From contig NZ_SLWR01000001.1 of the NCBI RefSeq assembly GCF_004345665.1, positions 558,001 to 622,000 on the forward strand: a stretch of 64,000 nt of DNA, given 5' to 3'. The position numbers and the translations under genes are program-made. Below the pieces are notes generated by a model. The model was not told the origin of the DNA. It saw only the letters and a program-made list of their open reading frames with translations, and made no database searches. Positions 34,009 to 43,570 of this stretch are shown here, in pieces. The DNA comes from Kribbella antiqua (lineage in GTDB: Bacteria > Actinomycetota > Actinomycetes > Propionibacteriales > Kribbellaceae). The stretch's first letter is position 1; every line of letters begins with the position of its first letter.

Positions 34009-34094
34009 GCCATGTTGCGTAGCGGCGGGCGACCCGTTTCCAGCCACCTGTGGACAACCGGCCCTTCCCGCAGAGGGTCCCGTGCTGCGTGCTC

Positions 34095-34412
34095 TCAGGC
34101 GATCGCGGCGACGTCGCCGTCGTCGAAGTAGATCGCCTGATGAAGGCGACCACCGAGTGCGGACACGTAGCGGAGCAGGACTTCCTGCCCTGAGATCTTC
34201 CCTTGCTCGATCTGGGAGATCCGGCCCTTGGTGACGCCCATCCGCTCCGCGACCTGGGCCTGGGTGAGTCCACGGCTGCGCCGGATCTCGGCCAGCCGGT
34301 GACCTTGGACCTTGGCAAGCAGTTCCTGCTTCCCGGCCTCGACGCTTTCCTCACCGCCGGCCCGCGCGACCTCGCGATCGCGGATGTCTCGCCAACGCAC
34401 ATAGCCGCTCAT
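34095..34412 (-). CDS. XRE-family helix-turn-helix protein (HigA-like)
   Basis: A 105-residue protein. The N-terminal half is charged and helical (IRDREVARAGGEESVEAGKQ); the HTH follows (LAEIRRSRGLTQAQVAERMG, then VTKGRISQIEQGKISGQEV), and the tail ends QAIYFDDGDVAAIA. This architecture is common for HigA-type antitoxins. The usual toxin partner (Gp49/RelE-like) would sit just upstream, but here the upstream gene is a serine hydrolase overlapping by 4 bases (ATGA), so this is a solitary regulator or an antitoxin orphan. Confidence 0.8.
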   Translation of the reverse strand: MSGYVRWRDIRDREVARAGGEESVEAGKQELLAKVQGHRLAEIRRSRGLTQAQVAERMGVTKGRISQIEQGKISGQEVLLRYVSALGGRLHQAIYFDDGDVAAIA

Positions 34413-35713
34413 CGGGGACCGTAGGGTTCGCGCGTGAGAACGAAGGTGGCGAGATTCAGGTGGGTGATGGCGCGCCCGTCCCGCACCACCCGTAACTTCT
34501 CGCCGGCGAAGTAGCCGTCGCGGCCTTGGTAGAGGTCGGGGGCTACGGGTGAGAAGCGCGACGTCAGGCCGCTTGTGAGCTGCAGGATGCCGCTGGAGAC
34601 CGACATGGTGAGTGGGGTGTTGCCCCAGTACCAGTGGCCTAGGAGTTCCGAGCCTTGGTCAAGGGTTGGTTCCGGGACCCACTCCTGGGGGAGGACTGGC
34701 TCGTGGGCGACCAGGGTGCGGAGCAGGTCGGGTGGCAGGGAGGCGACCTTGCCGTACGTCGCGTTGCCCAGGGTTACGGCGCCGATTCGTCGTACTCGGT
34801 CGACGAAGAGGCCGGCGAGGAAGCCGGGCATGGAGCCTGTGTGGCCGATCAGGAGGTGGGGGTCGGCGGCGATCAGTCTGAGGCCGAGGCCGTACGACGC
34901 GGTGAGGCCTTCGCGTGGGTCGGAAGCCGACGGCGACGCCATCTCCTCGACGCTCTCGCGGCTCAGGATTTCGGGCGCCGGGTCAATCCAGAACATGGCG
35001 TACTTGGCCAGATCCTCGATCGTGCTCCACAGCTGACCGGCCGGAGCCATCGCACCCGAGTCGTACGCGGGCTCCTCCACCAGCTGACCGCTGAAGGGAT
35101 GCACCGAGAAACCCTGCGCCGCCGCACCGGAAGCGAAGTACGTCGTACGGCGCATCTCCAACGGCTGGAGGATCCGCTCCTGGACCAACTCAAGCCAGGA
35201 CGAGCCGCGCAGCCGGGCGACGACCTCGCCGAGCAACCCGTAGCCGAGGTTCGAGTAGTGATGCCGGCGATCGGCTGGGCCGGCCGCCTGCGACTCGTCC
35301 ATCGCCGCCGTCAGCTGGTCGAACGTGACGCCCGGATTGCGTTCCCACCAAGGACCTTCGGGCTCGGCGTTCATACCGCCCGAGTGCGCGAGCAGGTGCC
35401 GGATCGTCCGGTCCCCGAACGCGATCCCGGGCAGATGCTTGCCCACAGCATCGTTCAGCGAGAGCAACCCGTCATCTCGGCACTGCATCACCAAGAGCGC
35501 GGTCATCGTCTTGGTGATCGACCCGATCCGGTACTGCACGTCCGCCCCCGGCGCACCACCGGTGGCGGTGGCGAACTGCCCCCGCGACCCGTTCCACACC
35601 AGCGAACCGTCCCGGACCACCCCGGCGTTGACCGAAGGCAGCTTCCACTCACTCTGAGCCGCCGCCACCTCGGCGTACAAGGCGGCGGCGGTGTCAGGAC
35701 GAACAGAGGTCAC
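34409..35713 (-). CDS. Serine hydrolase, beta-lactamase/class C PBP-like
   Basis: A 434-residue beta-lactamase-related hydrolase. SxxK is S-I-T-K at 65-68 (nucleophile Ser65), the second motif Y-S-N is at 153-155 and the third is GHTGSMPG near 290. There is no signal peptide, so it acts in the cytoplasm and is more likely an esterase or peptidase than a true beta-lactamase. A C-terminal lipocalin-like domain (about 350-434) follows, as in LACTB-type relatives. GTG at 35713 overlaps the gcvP stop by 4 bases (GTGA), making it part of the gcvP transcript. Confidence 0.85.
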   Translation of the reverse strand: MTSVRPDTAAALYAEVAAAQSEWKLPSVNAGVVRDGSLVWNGSRGQFATATGGAPGADVQYRIGSITKTMTALLVMQCRDDGLLSLNDAVGKHLPGIAFGDRTIRHLLAHSGGMNAEPEGPWWERNPGVTFDQLTAAMDESQAAGPADRRHHYSNLGYGLLGEVVARLRGSSWLELVQERILQPLEMRRTTYFASGAAAQGFSVHPFSGQLVEEPAYDSGAMAPAGQLWSTIEDLAKYAMFWIDPAPEILSRESVEEMASPSASDPREGLTASYGLGLRLIAADPHLLIGHTGSMPGFLAGLFVDRVRRIGAVTLGNATYGKVASLPPDLLRTLVAHEPVLPQEWVPEPTLDQGSELLGHWYWGNTPLTMSVSSGILQLTSGLTSRFSPVAPDLYQGRDGYFAGEKLRVVRDGRAITHLNLATFVLTREPYGPR

Positions 35714-38550
35714 TCAAAGGCCTCCGGGGCGGGGCAGGAGCAGATGAGGTTGCGGTCGCCGTAGGCGCCGTCGATGCGGCGGACCGGGGGCCAGTACTTC
35801 GAGGTCCGATCGACCGAGCGCGGGAACGCGGCCTCCTCGCGGGTGTAGGCGTGCTCCCACTTGTCGTTGATCACCGACTCGGCGGTGTGCGGCGCGTTAA
35901 CCAGCGGGTTGTCGCCGGCCGGCCACTCCCCCGCCGCGACCCGGTCGATCTCGTGCCGGATCGCGATCATCGCGTCGCAGAACCGGTCGAGTTCACCGAG
36001 GTCCTCGGATTCCGTCGGCTCGACCATCAGCGTGCCGGCCACCGGGAACGACATCGTCGGCGCGTGGAAGCCGTAGTCGATCAGCCGCTTCGCGACGTCG
36101 TCGACGGTGATGCCGGTCTCCTTCGTCATCGGCCGCAGATCCAGGATGCACTCGTGCGCGACCAGGCCGTTCTCACCCGTGTAGAGCACCGGGAAAGCGC
36201 CCTCGAGCCGGTTCGCCACGTAGTTGGCCGTGAGTACGGCGGCCTTCGTCGCGTCGGTCAGGCCCTTGGCGCCCATCATCCGGATGTACGCCCACGAGAT
36301 CGCCAGCACACCGGCGGACCCGAACGGCGCCGCGCTGATCGGGCCGACGCCGGACTCCGGACCGGCCTGGTCCAGCAGCGGGTGGTTCGGGAGGTACGGC
36401 GCCAAGTGCTCGGCGACCGCCACCGGGCCGACGCCCGGGCCACCACCACCGTGCGGGATGCAGAACGTTTTGTGCAGGTTCAGGTGGCTGACGTCGCCGC
36501 CGAACTCGCCCGGCTTCGCCAGACCGAGCAGCGCGTTCAGGTTCGCGCCGTCGACGTACACCTGACCGCCGTGGTCGTGGACGATCCGGCAGACCTCGGT
36601 GACGCTCTCCTCGTACACACCGTGCGTCGAGGGATACGTGATCATGATGGCGGCAAGGTTCGCCGCGTGCTCACCAGCCTTCGCCCGCAGGTCGTCCAGG
36701 TCGATCGTGCCGTCGTCGTTGCCCTTGACAACAACAACCTTCATGCCGGCCATCACCGCGGAGGCGGCGTTGGTGCCGTGCGCACTCGCCGGGATCAGGC
36801 AGACGTTGCGGTCTTCGTTGCCCTGGGCCCGGTGGTAGCCGCGGATCGCGAGCAGACCGGCGAGCTCGCCCTGGGAGCCCGCGTTCGGCTGGATCGACAC
36901 CTTCGCGTAGCCGGTCACCTCGGCCAGCCAGCGCTCAAGCTGCCCGATCAGCTTCACGTAACCGGCCGCGTCCTCGATCGGCGCGAACGGGTGCAGGTCA
37001 GCGAACTCCGGCCAGGTGACCGGCTCCATCTCGGTGGTCGCGTTCAGCTTCATCGTGCAGGAGCCGAGCGGGATCATGCCGCGGTCGAGCGCGTAGTCGT
37101 AGTCGGACAGCTTGCGCAGGTAGCGCAGCATCGCCGTCTCGGACCGATGCGTGTTGAACACCGGGTGCGTGAGGTATTCCGTCGTACGGCGAACGGCCTC
37201 GGGCAAAGCGGTCGTGTCGAGCGAACCGTCGTACCGGACTCCGAAGGCGTCGCAGACCGCACGCAGCGCGTGGCTGTCGGTCTTCTCGTCGCAGGAGATA
37301 CCGACGTGGTCGGAGTCGACGAGGCGCAGCCAGACGCCGTTCTGCCGGGCGGAGTCGACCACGTCGGCAGCACGACCCGGCACGCGGGCGAGCACGGTGT
37401 CGAAGAAGTTGTCGTGGACAACCTCCACGCCGCCCTCACGCAGCGAAGCGGCGAGCTTGCCGGCGGAGGAATGCACCCGCTCGGCGATCGCCTTCAAGCC
37501 GTCCGGCCCGTGGTAGACGGCGTACATCGACGCCACCACAGCCAGCAGGACCTGCGCCGTACAGATGTTGGACGTCGCCTTCTCGCGACGGATGTGCTGC
37601 TCGCGCGTCTGCAGCGCGAGCCGGTACGCCGGTGCGCCGTCGGCGTCGACGGATACGCCGACGAGGCGACCAGGCAACGATCGCTCGAGACCGGCGCGGA
37701 CGGACATGAAGCCGGCGTGGGGGCCGCCGTAGAACAGCGGTACGCCGAAGCGCTGGGAGGAGCCGATGACGATGTCGGCGCCGGCCTCACCCGGTGCCTC
37801 GAGCAACGTCAGCGCGAGCAGATCGGAGGCGACGGCAACGAGCGTGTCCCGCTCGTGCGCGGCGGCGATCAGCGGCTCGAGGTCGCGGACGACGCCGCCG
37901 GAGCCCGGGTACTGCACCAGGAAACCGAAGAAGTCGCCTTCGGGCAGACCATCGGTGGTGTCGGCGACGACGACCTCGATGCCGAGCGCCTCGGCCCTGG
38001 TCTGGACCACTGCGATGGTCTGGGCGAAGCAATCCGCGTCGACCAGGAACCGGTCCGACTTGCTCTTCTTGTTGGAGCGGTGCGCGAGCGTCATCGCCTC
38101 GGCGGCCGCAGTGCCTTCGTCGAGCAACGACGCGTTGGCGGTCGGCAGGCCGGTCAGATCGGAGACGGCGGTCTGGAAGTTCAGCAGCGCCTCGAGCCGG
38201 CCCTGGGAGATCTCCGGCTGGTACGGGGTGTACGCGGTGTACCAGGCCGGGTTCTCGACCAGGCGGCGGACGATCACCGACGGGGTGAAGGTGCCGTAGT
38301 AGCCCTGGCCGATCATCGTGGTGGCGACGCTGTTACGCGCGGCGAGCTGGCGAAGCTCGGTCAGCGCATCCACCTCGGACGCCGGCTCAGGCAGCCGGAG
38401 CGCCTCGGCAGACCGGATCGAGGCCGGTACGGCGGCATCGACCAGTGCGTCGACATCGTCGTACCCGAGGGCTTGCACCATCCGCGCGACCTCGTCGGGA
38501 CGCGGCCCGATGTGGCGGTCGGCGAACGTGGCGGAGAGTTGTTCGGTCAT
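35710..38550 (-). CDS. gcvP: Glycine dehydrogenase (decarboxylating), P-protein
   Basis: A 946-residue single-chain P-protein of the glycine cleavage system. It decarboxylates glycine with PLP and passes aminomethyl to lipoyl-GcvH. The PLP lysine is in [18 protein letters not shown] near residue 690; the N-terminal half starts [13 protein letters not shown], typical of the fused form. The ATG at 38550 is preferred over the TTG one codon upstream. gcvH lies about 4 kb downstream; no gcvT is in the window. A glycine riboswitch sits directly upstream. Confidence 0.96.
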   Translation of the reverse strand: MTEQLSATFADRHIGPRPDEVARMVQALGYDDVDALVDAAVPASIRSAEALRLPEPASEVDALTELRQLAARNSVATTMIGQGYYGTFTPSVIVRRLVENPAWYTAYTPYQPEISQGRLEALLNFQTAVSDLTGLPTANASLLDEGTAAAEAMTLAHRSNKKSKSDRFLVDADCFAQTIAVVQTRAEALGIEVVVADTTDGLPEGDFFGFLVQYPGSGGVVRDLEPLIAAAHERDTLVAVASDLLALTLLEAPGEAGADIVIGSSQRFGVPLFYGGPHAGFMSVRAGLERSLPGRLVGVSVDADGAPAYRLALQTREQHIRREKATSNICTAQVLLAVVASMYAVYHGPDGLKAIAERVHSSAGKLAASLREGGVEVVHDNFFDTVLARVPGRAADVVDSARQNGVWLRLVDSDHVGISCDEKTDSHALRAVCDAFGVRYDGSLDTTALPEAVRRTTEYLTHPVFNTHRSETAMLRYLRKLSDYDYALDRGMIPLGSCTMKLNATTEMEPVTWPEFADLHPFAPIEDAAGYVKLIGQLERWLAEVTGYAKVSIQPNAGSQGELAGLLAIRGYHRAQGNEDRNVCLIPASAHGTNAASAVMAGMKVVVVKGNDDGTIDLDDLRAKAGEHAANLAAIMITYPSTHGVYEESVTEVCRIVHDHGGQVYVDGANLNALLGLAKPGEFGGDVSHLNLHKTFCIPHGGGGPGVGPVAVAEHLAPYLPNHPLLDQAGPESGVGPISAAPFGSAGVLAISWAYIRMMGAKGLTDATKAAVLTANYVANRLEGAFPVLYTGENGLVAHECILDLRPMTKETGITVDDVAKRLIDYGFHAPTMSFPVAGTLMVEPTESEDLGELDRFCDAMIAIRHEIDRVAAGEWPAGDNPLVNAPHTAESVINDKWEHAYTREEAAFPRSVDRTSKYWPPVRRIDGAYGDRNLICSCPAPEAFE

Positions 38551-38589
38551 CAAGAGGCTCCGTTGCTGACTGTGCTGCGGTCGCCTCCC

Positions 38590-38705
38590 CCTCTGTCACG
38601 CGGCACGCGCTCCAGAGTTGCCTGTGGCACTCGGTCCATGGGCCTGAGAGGTTCCGGGGAGGAATTGCCCCTTCGGCGCCCGCCTCGACGGGTCTCTCCC
38701 GAGTG
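38590..38705 (-). promoter_or_regulatory. Glycine riboswitch upstream of gcvP
   Basis: On the minus strand the aptamer core reads GGGAGAGACC, GCGCCGAAGGGGCAA, CCTCTCAGG and GGACCGAG, matching the conserved glycine aptamer. P1 is closed by CACTCGG / CCGAGTG (38699-38705 with 38628-38634). Downstream, CTCTGGAG and GACAGAGGGGGAGG (about 38580-38620) may form a partial or ghost second aptamer. It should switch on gcvP when glycine is high. Confidence 0.88.
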
Positions 38706-38730
38706 CTGTCAACAGCTACCGCCGAGGCTA

Positions 38731-39621
38731 TCAGGAATCTCCGAACAGTTCGGGCACCAGCCGCCGTACGACCGGCCGCGCGGCCTCGACGTCGGCCTGG
38801 GTCGCGGACGTCATCGGCCAGCGAACCCGCGTGCCGACGTCAGCCCAGCCACCGACCGCAGCCAGGAACTTGTCCAGCGCAGGGTTGGAGAGCCCCGCCT
38901 TCTGCAGCGGCGCGATGTGCTGCCCGAAGAATTCCCCGATCCGCCGCTCCACCTCCAGGTCCCGAGCCCACCGGACGGAACCATTGGGCGACAACGCCGC
39001 CACATTGGAGTAGCTGCCGTGTGCACCGAGTAGCGACATACTCGCCAGAAAGTGCCCGGGCACGAAGATCGACAGCCCTGACTTGGTTGCCTCGTCGAAC
39101 CACCTCTTGTCCCCGCCGGCGGTCTTCAGCCCGATCAGCTCCGGTACGACGCGCGCCAGCTCGGCAAGCAACTGAGGGCCGACCTGCGTCTTCGCGTGCG
39201 GTGGGTTGTAGAGCACGAGCGGCACGCCGTCAGACGCGTCCGCCGTACGCCGCAGGAAGTCGAGCACCTCGCGATCGTTCAGTGGCAACCAGTCCGGCAC
39301 GATCACCTGGATCGCACCCGGCTGGAACTCGGCGGCACGCCGTACTCTCGCCAACTGGACCTGCGCCGAGGGATGGCTGGCACCGATCTGGAACGGCTTG
39401 CCGGCCCCCGCGAGCACCTCGTTCACCCGATCGAACTCGTCTTCGGACAGCGTCTGAAACTCTCCCGCCGTGCCATGCGCGTACAGGCCGTCCAAGCGAC
39501 TGGAGCTCAGCACTGCCGCCTGTGCATCGAGGCGGCTGTAGTCGATGGAGTCGTCGGCGTTCAGCGGTAACAACAAAGTCGCCCACACACCGCGCAGGGT
39601 TTCGGCGGTGAGTGGGCGCAC
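38731..39621 (-). CDS. Dihydrodipicolinate synthase-family aldolase/lyase
   Basis: A 296-residue DapA-superfamily TIM barrel. It has GTAGE at 50-54 (carboxylate binding), catalytic Tyr138 in LVLYNPP and Schiff-base Lys166 in LIGLKTAGG. The true dapA motif S/T-T-G-E is altered to T-A-G-E and there are no lysine-pathway genes nearby, so another pyruvate- or keto-acid-type aldolase or dehydratase is likely. The GTG at 39621 lacks a clear ribosome binding site. It is inserted between gcvP and the MerR gene in a block otherwise conserved in mycobacteria. Confidence 0.8.
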   Translation of the reverse strand: MRPLTAETLRGVWATLLLPLNADDSIDYSRLDAQAAVLSSSRLDGLYAHGTAGEFQTLSEDEFDRVNEVLAGAGKPFQIGASHPSAQVQLARVRRAAEFQPGAIQVIVPDWLPLNDREVLDFLRRTADASDGVPLVLYNPPHAKTQVGPQLLAELARVVPELIGLKTAGGDKRWFDEATKSGLSIFVPGHFLASMSLLGAHGSYSNVAALSPNGSVRWARDLEVERRIGEFFGQHIAPLQKAGLSNPALDKFLAAVGGWADVGTRVRWPMTSATQADVEAARPVVRRLVPELFGDS

Positions 39622-39636
39622 TGTGTCGTGAGTGGG

Positions 39637-40245
39637 TCAGCCGGTCATGCGGGCACGGCGGCGGGCGGCCAGTTCGTCGTTGGCGTGGGTGTCGGACTCG
39701 CCGTCGGCGCGCTCCTGGGGGAGCTCGGACAGGGAGCCTTCGACCTCGCGCCAGACACCGCCGAGTGCGATGCCGAACACACCCTGGCCACCGGCCAGCA
39801 GGTCGATCACCTCGTCCGGCGAGGTGCACATGTAGACCGAGGCACCGTCGCTCATCAGCGTGATCTGGGTCAGGTCGTCGATGCCGCGCTTGCTCAGGTG
39901 GGCGATCGCGGTCCGGATCTGCTGCAGCGAGATCCCGGCGTCCAGCAGCCGCTTGATCACTTTCAGCAACAGGACGTCACGGAAACCGTACAACCGCTGC
40001 GTACCGGAGCCGGTCGCCGGCCGGACAGACGGCGAGACCAGGCCGGTGCGGGCCCAGTAGTCGAGCTGGCGGTAGGTGATCCCGGCCGCGGCGCACGCCG
40101 TCGGACCGCGGAAACCGACATCCTCCGGCATCGGCCGCAGGTCGTCGTCGAAGAGAAGACCCTGTACGCCGGCGGTAGCGGCCGCCTCGGCGTGTGCTTC
40201 GGACGTCGACTGCGCCGTCAGATCCGTGTCGCCGGTGCGTGTCAC
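39637..40245 (-). CDS. MerR-family transcriptional regulator (Rv1830-like)
   Basis: A 202-residue regulator with a MerR winged helix: GITYRQLDYWARTGLV, then YGFRDVLLLKVIKRLLDAGISLQQIRTA. The N-terminal extension of about 40 residues (SEAHAEAAATAG) and a C-terminal ligand-like part with VYMCTSPDEVIDLLAGGQGVFGIALGGV are typical of the Rv1830 group. The GTG start at 40245 has GGGAGG 7 bases upstream. It neighbours the bifunctional nuclease and the second MerR gene, the same order as in M. tuberculosis. The 206 bases upstream (40246-40451) hold no gene. Confidence 0.9.
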   Translation of the reverse strand: MTRTGDTDLTAQSTSEAHAEAAATAGVQGLLFDDDLRPMPEDVGFRGPTACAAAGITYRQLDYWARTGLVSPSVRPATGSGTQRLYGFRDVLLLKVIKRLLDAGISLQQIRTAIAHLSKRGIDDLTQITLMSDGASVYMCTSPDEVIDLLAGGQGVFGIALGGVWREVEGSLSELPQERADGESDTHANDELAARRRARMTG

Positions 40246-40451
40246 GCCTGAGCCTCCCTGGGTACCGACTGGAACGGGTCACATCCGTGGAGTGACAACA
40301 CCCCACAACTCCTTCAAGGTAAGCCGCCGACCAGGGAGGGTCAACGATCACAGCCCTGGTCCGAGAGCGTGTCGCAATCCCGACCTCAATTGTTACCTGC
40401 CGTGCCTTGTACCAGCCCGTTCAAATCTGGCACCCGCCCGGCTGGTCCCGG

Positions 40452-40946
40452 TCAGCTCTTGTCGAAGTCTTCTGGCGTCACCTGGTCGAGAAACTCGCGG
40501 AAGCGCTCGACCTCCTCTTCCTCCTCCACCTCGTCGGCGCCGGTGTCCTCACTGTCCGGGACCGGAATGCCGGCCTCGGCCAGAATCTCCTCGGTGCAGA
40601 ACACCGGGGTGCCGGTGCGCAGCGCGAGGGCGATCGAGTCCGACGGCCGCGCCGAGATCTCGGTCTTGTCGTCGAACACCAGGATCGCCTCGAACACACC
40701 GTCGGTCAGGTTCACGATCCGGACCTGGCTGAGTGTGTGCCCGAGCACCCGGATGGTCTCCGCGAACAGGTCGTGGGTCAGCGGCCTCGGTGGTTCCATG
40801 CCCTGCTGGGCGAAAGCGATCGCACTCGCCTCGGCCGCGCCGATCCAGATCGGCAGATACCGCTCGCCCCCGACCTCCCGGAGCAGCACGATCGGCTGAC
40901 TCGAGGGCATCTCAACCCGGACTCCGACCACGTCGACTTCGCGCAC
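40452..40946 (-). CDS. Bifunctional nuclease family protein (DUF151)
   Basis: A 164-residue BFN/DUF151 protein. The fold motifs are visible: QPIVLLREVGGERYLPIWIGAAEA at the N-terminus, RPLTHDLF in the middle, and DKTEISARPSDSIALALRTGTPVF, the family signature. An acidic tail (DEVEEEEEVERF) follows. Members have DNase/RNase activity in plants and bind divalent metal in bacteria; the cellular role in actinobacteria is unsettled. It corresponds to Rv1829 by position. The GTG at 40946 gives the normal start REVDVVGVR. Confidence 0.92.
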   Translation of the reverse strand: MREVDVVGVRVEMPSSQPIVLLREVGGERYLPIWIGAAEASAIAFAQQGMEPPRPLTHDLFAETIRVLGHTLSQVRIVNLTDGVFEAILVFDDKTEISARPSDSIALALRTGTPVFCTEEILAEAGIPVPDSEDTGADEVEEEEEVERFREFLDQVTPEDFDKS

Positions 40947-41003
40947 CCCTTCAGCCTACTCCGCGGGCCAGGCCCGGGCAGGCCCACGGGTGCGCCGATG
41001 CCC

Positions 41004-41687
41004 TCAACGCGGCAGCCGGGACCGGACCAGCGCCGCGTGCAGACGTACGGCGAGGGCCGCGAGCTCCTCGGTGCGGTCGGTCCGCCGGGGCCCGGTGACC
41101 TGCTCGATCAGGCCCACTTCGCGGTCGGCCGCCGTACGGAAGGAACGCAGGTGGCGGGGCTCGATGCCGAATCGGGCCAGCTCGCCGGCCAGCTTGGCGA
41201 TCACGATCGCGTCGCCGTCGTAGTGGTTGCCGCGGGCCACGACCAGGCCGTGACTCTCCACCTGGTCGAGCAGTTCCGCGGCGATGCCGGCGGCAACACG
41301 CAACTCGTCGCGGGTCAGTTTGAGCTCGGTGCCGGTGGCACCGAAGTCGTCGGCCACCGGCAGCCCGGCCGGCTCGGGGATGGTGGCCGGTGCGACCGGC
41401 GGACCACCGGCAGTCGGCCGGAGTCCGCGGTCCATCGCACCGAGGTGTTCCTTGATCACTTTCAGCGGCAGGTACTGGTCGCGTTGCGCGGTCAGTACGT
41501 ACCGCAACCGCTCGACGTCAGCGGCGCTGAACTTGCGGTAGCCGGAAGCCGTCCGGGCCGGCGTCACCAGTCCCTCGGCCTCGAGGAACCGGATCTTGGA
41601 GATGGTGACATCGGCGAACTCGGCCTGCAGCAGCTGCAGCACCTCGCCGATGCCGCGGCCTTCGACGGACGGCTCAGCGCTGGCCAC
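41004..41687 (-). CDS. MerR-family regulator, FtsR/Rv1828 type
   Basis: A 227-residue regulator. The MerR helix-turn-helix is ADVTISKIRFLEAEGLVTP, then SGYRKFSAADVERLRYV, LTAQRDQYLPLKVIKEHL. The C-terminal half contains GTELKLTRDELRVAAGIAAELLDQV. The orthologue in Corynebacterium (FtsR) activates ftsZ, and Rv1828 is the mycobacterial one; the assignment is by sequence style and by position between the FHA and bifunctional nuclease genes. GTG at 41687 overlaps the FHA gene by 14 bases. Likely a growth or division regulator. Confidence 0.88.
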   Translation of the reverse strand: MASAEPSVEGRGIGEVLQLLQAEFADVTISKIRFLEAEGLVTPARTASGYRKFSAADVERLRYVLTAQRDQYLPLKVIKEHLGAMDRGLRPTAGGPPVAPATIPEPAGLPVADDFGATGTELKLTRDELRVAAGIAAELLDQVESHGLVVARGNHYDGDAIVIAKLAGELARFGIEPRHLRSFRTAADREVGLIEQVTGPRRTDRTEELAALAVRLHAALVRSRLPR

Positions 41688-42207
41688 TGGCGTAGTACAC
41701 CAGCCGGTACTTGCCGATCTGGACCTCGTCGCCGTTGCGCAGCACGACCTCGTCGATCCGGTCCCGGTTCACGTAGGTCCCGTTCAGGCTGCCGACGTCG
41801 CGGACCTTGACGCCGCCGCCGTACTCCCGGCGGAACTCCGCGTGCCGGCGGGACACCGTCACGTCGTCCAGGAAGATGTCGCTGTCCGGGTGCCGGCCGG
41901 CGGTGACCACGTCGGTGTCGAGCAGGAAGCGGCTGCCCGCGTTCGGCCCGCGCTGGACGATCAGCAGCGCGGCCCCGGCCGGGAGCTCGCTGACCGCGGC
42001 CTCGTCGGCCGGTGACAGCGGCTCGCCGGTCTCGATCCGCTCGGTCTCGGGCTCGGCGCCGATCGGGGTGAGCATCGCGGTGTCGGTGACACCCGGGGTC
42101 GCAGGGGTCGCCGCCGGGCGGTCCGCGCCAGGAAGCATCGCTCCGCACTGCGAGCAGAACCTGCTGCCCTCGGAGTTCTCGTGCCCGCACTGGTTGCAGA
42201 ACGGCAT
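41674..42207 (-). CDS. FHA-domain protein with N-terminal zinc ribbon (GarA/Rv1827-like)
   Basis: A 177-residue protein. It starts with a double-Cys zinc ribbon (CNQCGHENSEGSRFCSQCG, residues 4-22), then a flexible linker and a C-terminal FHA domain: GRHPDSDIFLDDVTVSRRHAEF, then SLNGTYVNR, the phosphothreonine-binding residues. In mycobacteria the counterpart GarA controls 2-oxoglutarate metabolism and is switched by phosphorylation of an N-terminal E-T-T-S motif. That motif is absent here and a zinc ribbon stands in its place. Start ATG 42207 is supported by a GGAGG-like site. Confidence 0.92.
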   Translation of the reverse strand: MPFCNQCGHENSEGSRFCSQCGAMLPGADRPAATPATPGVTDTAMLTPIGAEPETERIETGEPLSPADEAAVSELPAGAALLIVQRGPNAGSRFLLDTDVVTAGRHPDSDIFLDDVTVSRRHAEFRREYGGGVKVRDVGSLNGTYVNRDRIDEVVLRNGDEVQIGKYRLVYYASGQR

Positions 42208-42327
42208 GCTGTGATCCTCCCGATCGCCGGCGGTCCGGCGACGTTTTACTAGACCCCGTATGAACAAGTGTGGACTTCGATCTGCGGACCTCAACCCTCG
42301 ACCAGCAGTTGAGGTCCGGCCAACCTA

Positions 42328-42711
42328 TCAGTTCTGGTCGAGTTGCCCCTGGTAGGTCTCCGCATCCATCAGTGCATTGACCTCGTCGGCGTCCTCGACG
42401 TCGATGTCGAGCAGCCAGCCCTCGCCGTACGGGTCGCTGTTGACCAGGTCCGGCTGGTCGGCGAGCGCCTCGTTGACGGCGGTCACGGTGCCGTTCACCG
42501 GGGCGAACAGGTCGCTGACGCTCTTGGTCGACTCCAGCTCACCACAGGCGTCGCCGGCCCGCACGGTGCTGCCGACGTCGGGCAACTGCACGTACACGAT
42601 GTCGCCGAGTGCGTCCTGCGCGAAGTCGGTGATACCGACCCGCACCGGTCCCTCGCCGTCGGCCTTCACCCACTCGTGCTCGGCCGTGTACTTCAGGTCT
42701 TCGGGGTACAC
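42328..42711 (-). CDS. gcvH: Glycine cleavage system H protein
   Basis: A 127-residue lipoyl carrier of the glycine cleavage system. The start YPEDLKYTAEHEWV and the lipoylation site ESTKSVSDLFAP (modified Lys) are both plain. GTG at 42711 is chosen because GAGGA lies 6 bases upstream and it gives the usual N-terminus; a TTG seven codons earlier also opens the frame. It receives aminomethyl from GcvP, which is encoded in the same region but separated by five regulatory genes, as in M. tuberculosis. Confidence 0.95.
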   Translation of the reverse strand: MYPEDLKYTAEHEWVKADGEGPVRVGITDFAQDALGDIVYVQLPDVGSTVRAGDACGELESTKSVSDLFAPVNGTVTAVNEALADQPDLVNSDPYGEGWLLDIDVEDADEVNALMDAETYQGQLDQN

Positions 42712-42738
42712 CTTTGTTCCTCTTTCACTCAAGTACAG

Positions 42739-43569
42739 CTACTTGGTCGGGCTGGGCGCCGGGCGAGCGTAGCGATGCTCCTCCGGGGCGTGCAAGGCGG
42801 TGATCTGGACGGAGTCCTGCTCGTTCACCTCGGCCGTTCCACCCACCTGCGGACCGGTCACCTCACTGACCAGACCGCCCGGGAAGTTGGCCGCCTCGGC
42901 CAGGTTGTGCGACTCCCCGATCGCCTCGATCACGTACGGCGAGGTGACCTTCTGGCCGTCGATCCGGATCCCGGGGGCGTCGTCGACGAAGTCGGTGCTG
43001 GCGACCACCCGGACCGAGCCGTTGATCTGGATCGCCTCGGCGCCGGCGTCGCGCAGTTCCTCGATCGCGTCCAGCAGGTTGCTCGACGTCATCTTGCCCT
43101 CGGGGTCGTTCAGCGTGATCCGGACCCCGGGACCCGTCGCGGGCAGCGTGCCGGCCAGGATGCCGAGCACCCGGACCTGCGCCTCGGCCTGCTCGCGGGC
43201 GGTCTGCGCCTTGTCCGCGCTGGAGGACAGTGAGTTCTTCCGCTCCTCCAGTTCGGCGATCTCGCTCTCCAGCCGGCGGGTGTTCTGGCCGAGGCCGTCG
43301 AGGATCGCGATCAGGTCCTCACGGCGGGCGTTCTGGTAGCCGTCGTCGGCCCGGTTCACCCGGACCTGGACGACCGCCATGCAGGCGACGAGCGCCAGTA
43401 CGACGGCCACGATCGCCTGGCCGCGGGACGGCTTGAACCCGGCCCGGAGCCGCCGCAGCGCCAGGTTCGGCGTCCGCTTCTTCTTCGGCTTCGGCATCGG
43501 GGTCGGCGTCACCGGCTCCGGCGGCGACGGCGTCGCCGGCTCGGGTGGATCGGGGGTGGTATCGCTCAT
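42739..43569 (-). CDS. DUF881 membrane protein (second copy)
   Basis: A 276-residue DUF881 protein. A Pro-rich cytoplasmic start is followed by a basic patch (KPKKKRTPN), one membrane helix (IVAVVLALVACMAVVQV), a coiled coil (about 95-145) and the extracytoplasmic DUF881 domain (GPGVRITLNDPEGK..., AEAIQINGSVRVV, YVIEAIGES). It forms a set with a small basic membrane protein and another DUF881 gene. In Gram-positives these sit by division genes and are implicated in septum or envelope organisation; the exact role is not established. Confidence 0.9.
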   Translation of the reverse strand: MSDTTPDPPEPATPSPPEPVTPTPMPKPKKKRTPNLALRRLRAGFKPSRGQAIVAVVLALVACMAVVQVRVNRADDGYQNARREDLIAILDGLGQNTRRLESEIAELEERKNSLSSSADKAQTAREQAEAQVRVLGILAGTLPATGPGVRITLNDPEGKMTSSNLLDAIEELRDAGAEAIQINGSVRVVASTDFVDDAPGIRIDGQKVTSPYVIEAIGESHNLAEAANFPGGLVSEVTGPQVGGTAEVNEQDSVQITALHAPEEHRYARPAPSPTK

Positions 43570-43570
43570 A

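Noticed and set aside
33822-34013. Extension of the 778-residue protein upstream to 34013
   Set aside because: The added 64 codons would run through two perfect cloverleaf tRNA genes, and a good ribosome binding site exists at the GTG 33821.
34049-34057. A DnaA-box-like TTGTCCACA (minus strand) upstream of the tRNA pair
   Set aside because: Single copy in 64 kb, consistent with chance.
35851-39033. A 1060-codon plus-strand ORF antisense to gcvP and neighbours
   Set aside because: High-GC third-position bias opens long frames opposite real genes; its product is Arg/His/Val-rich without motifs, while the minus strand encodes a clear P-protein.
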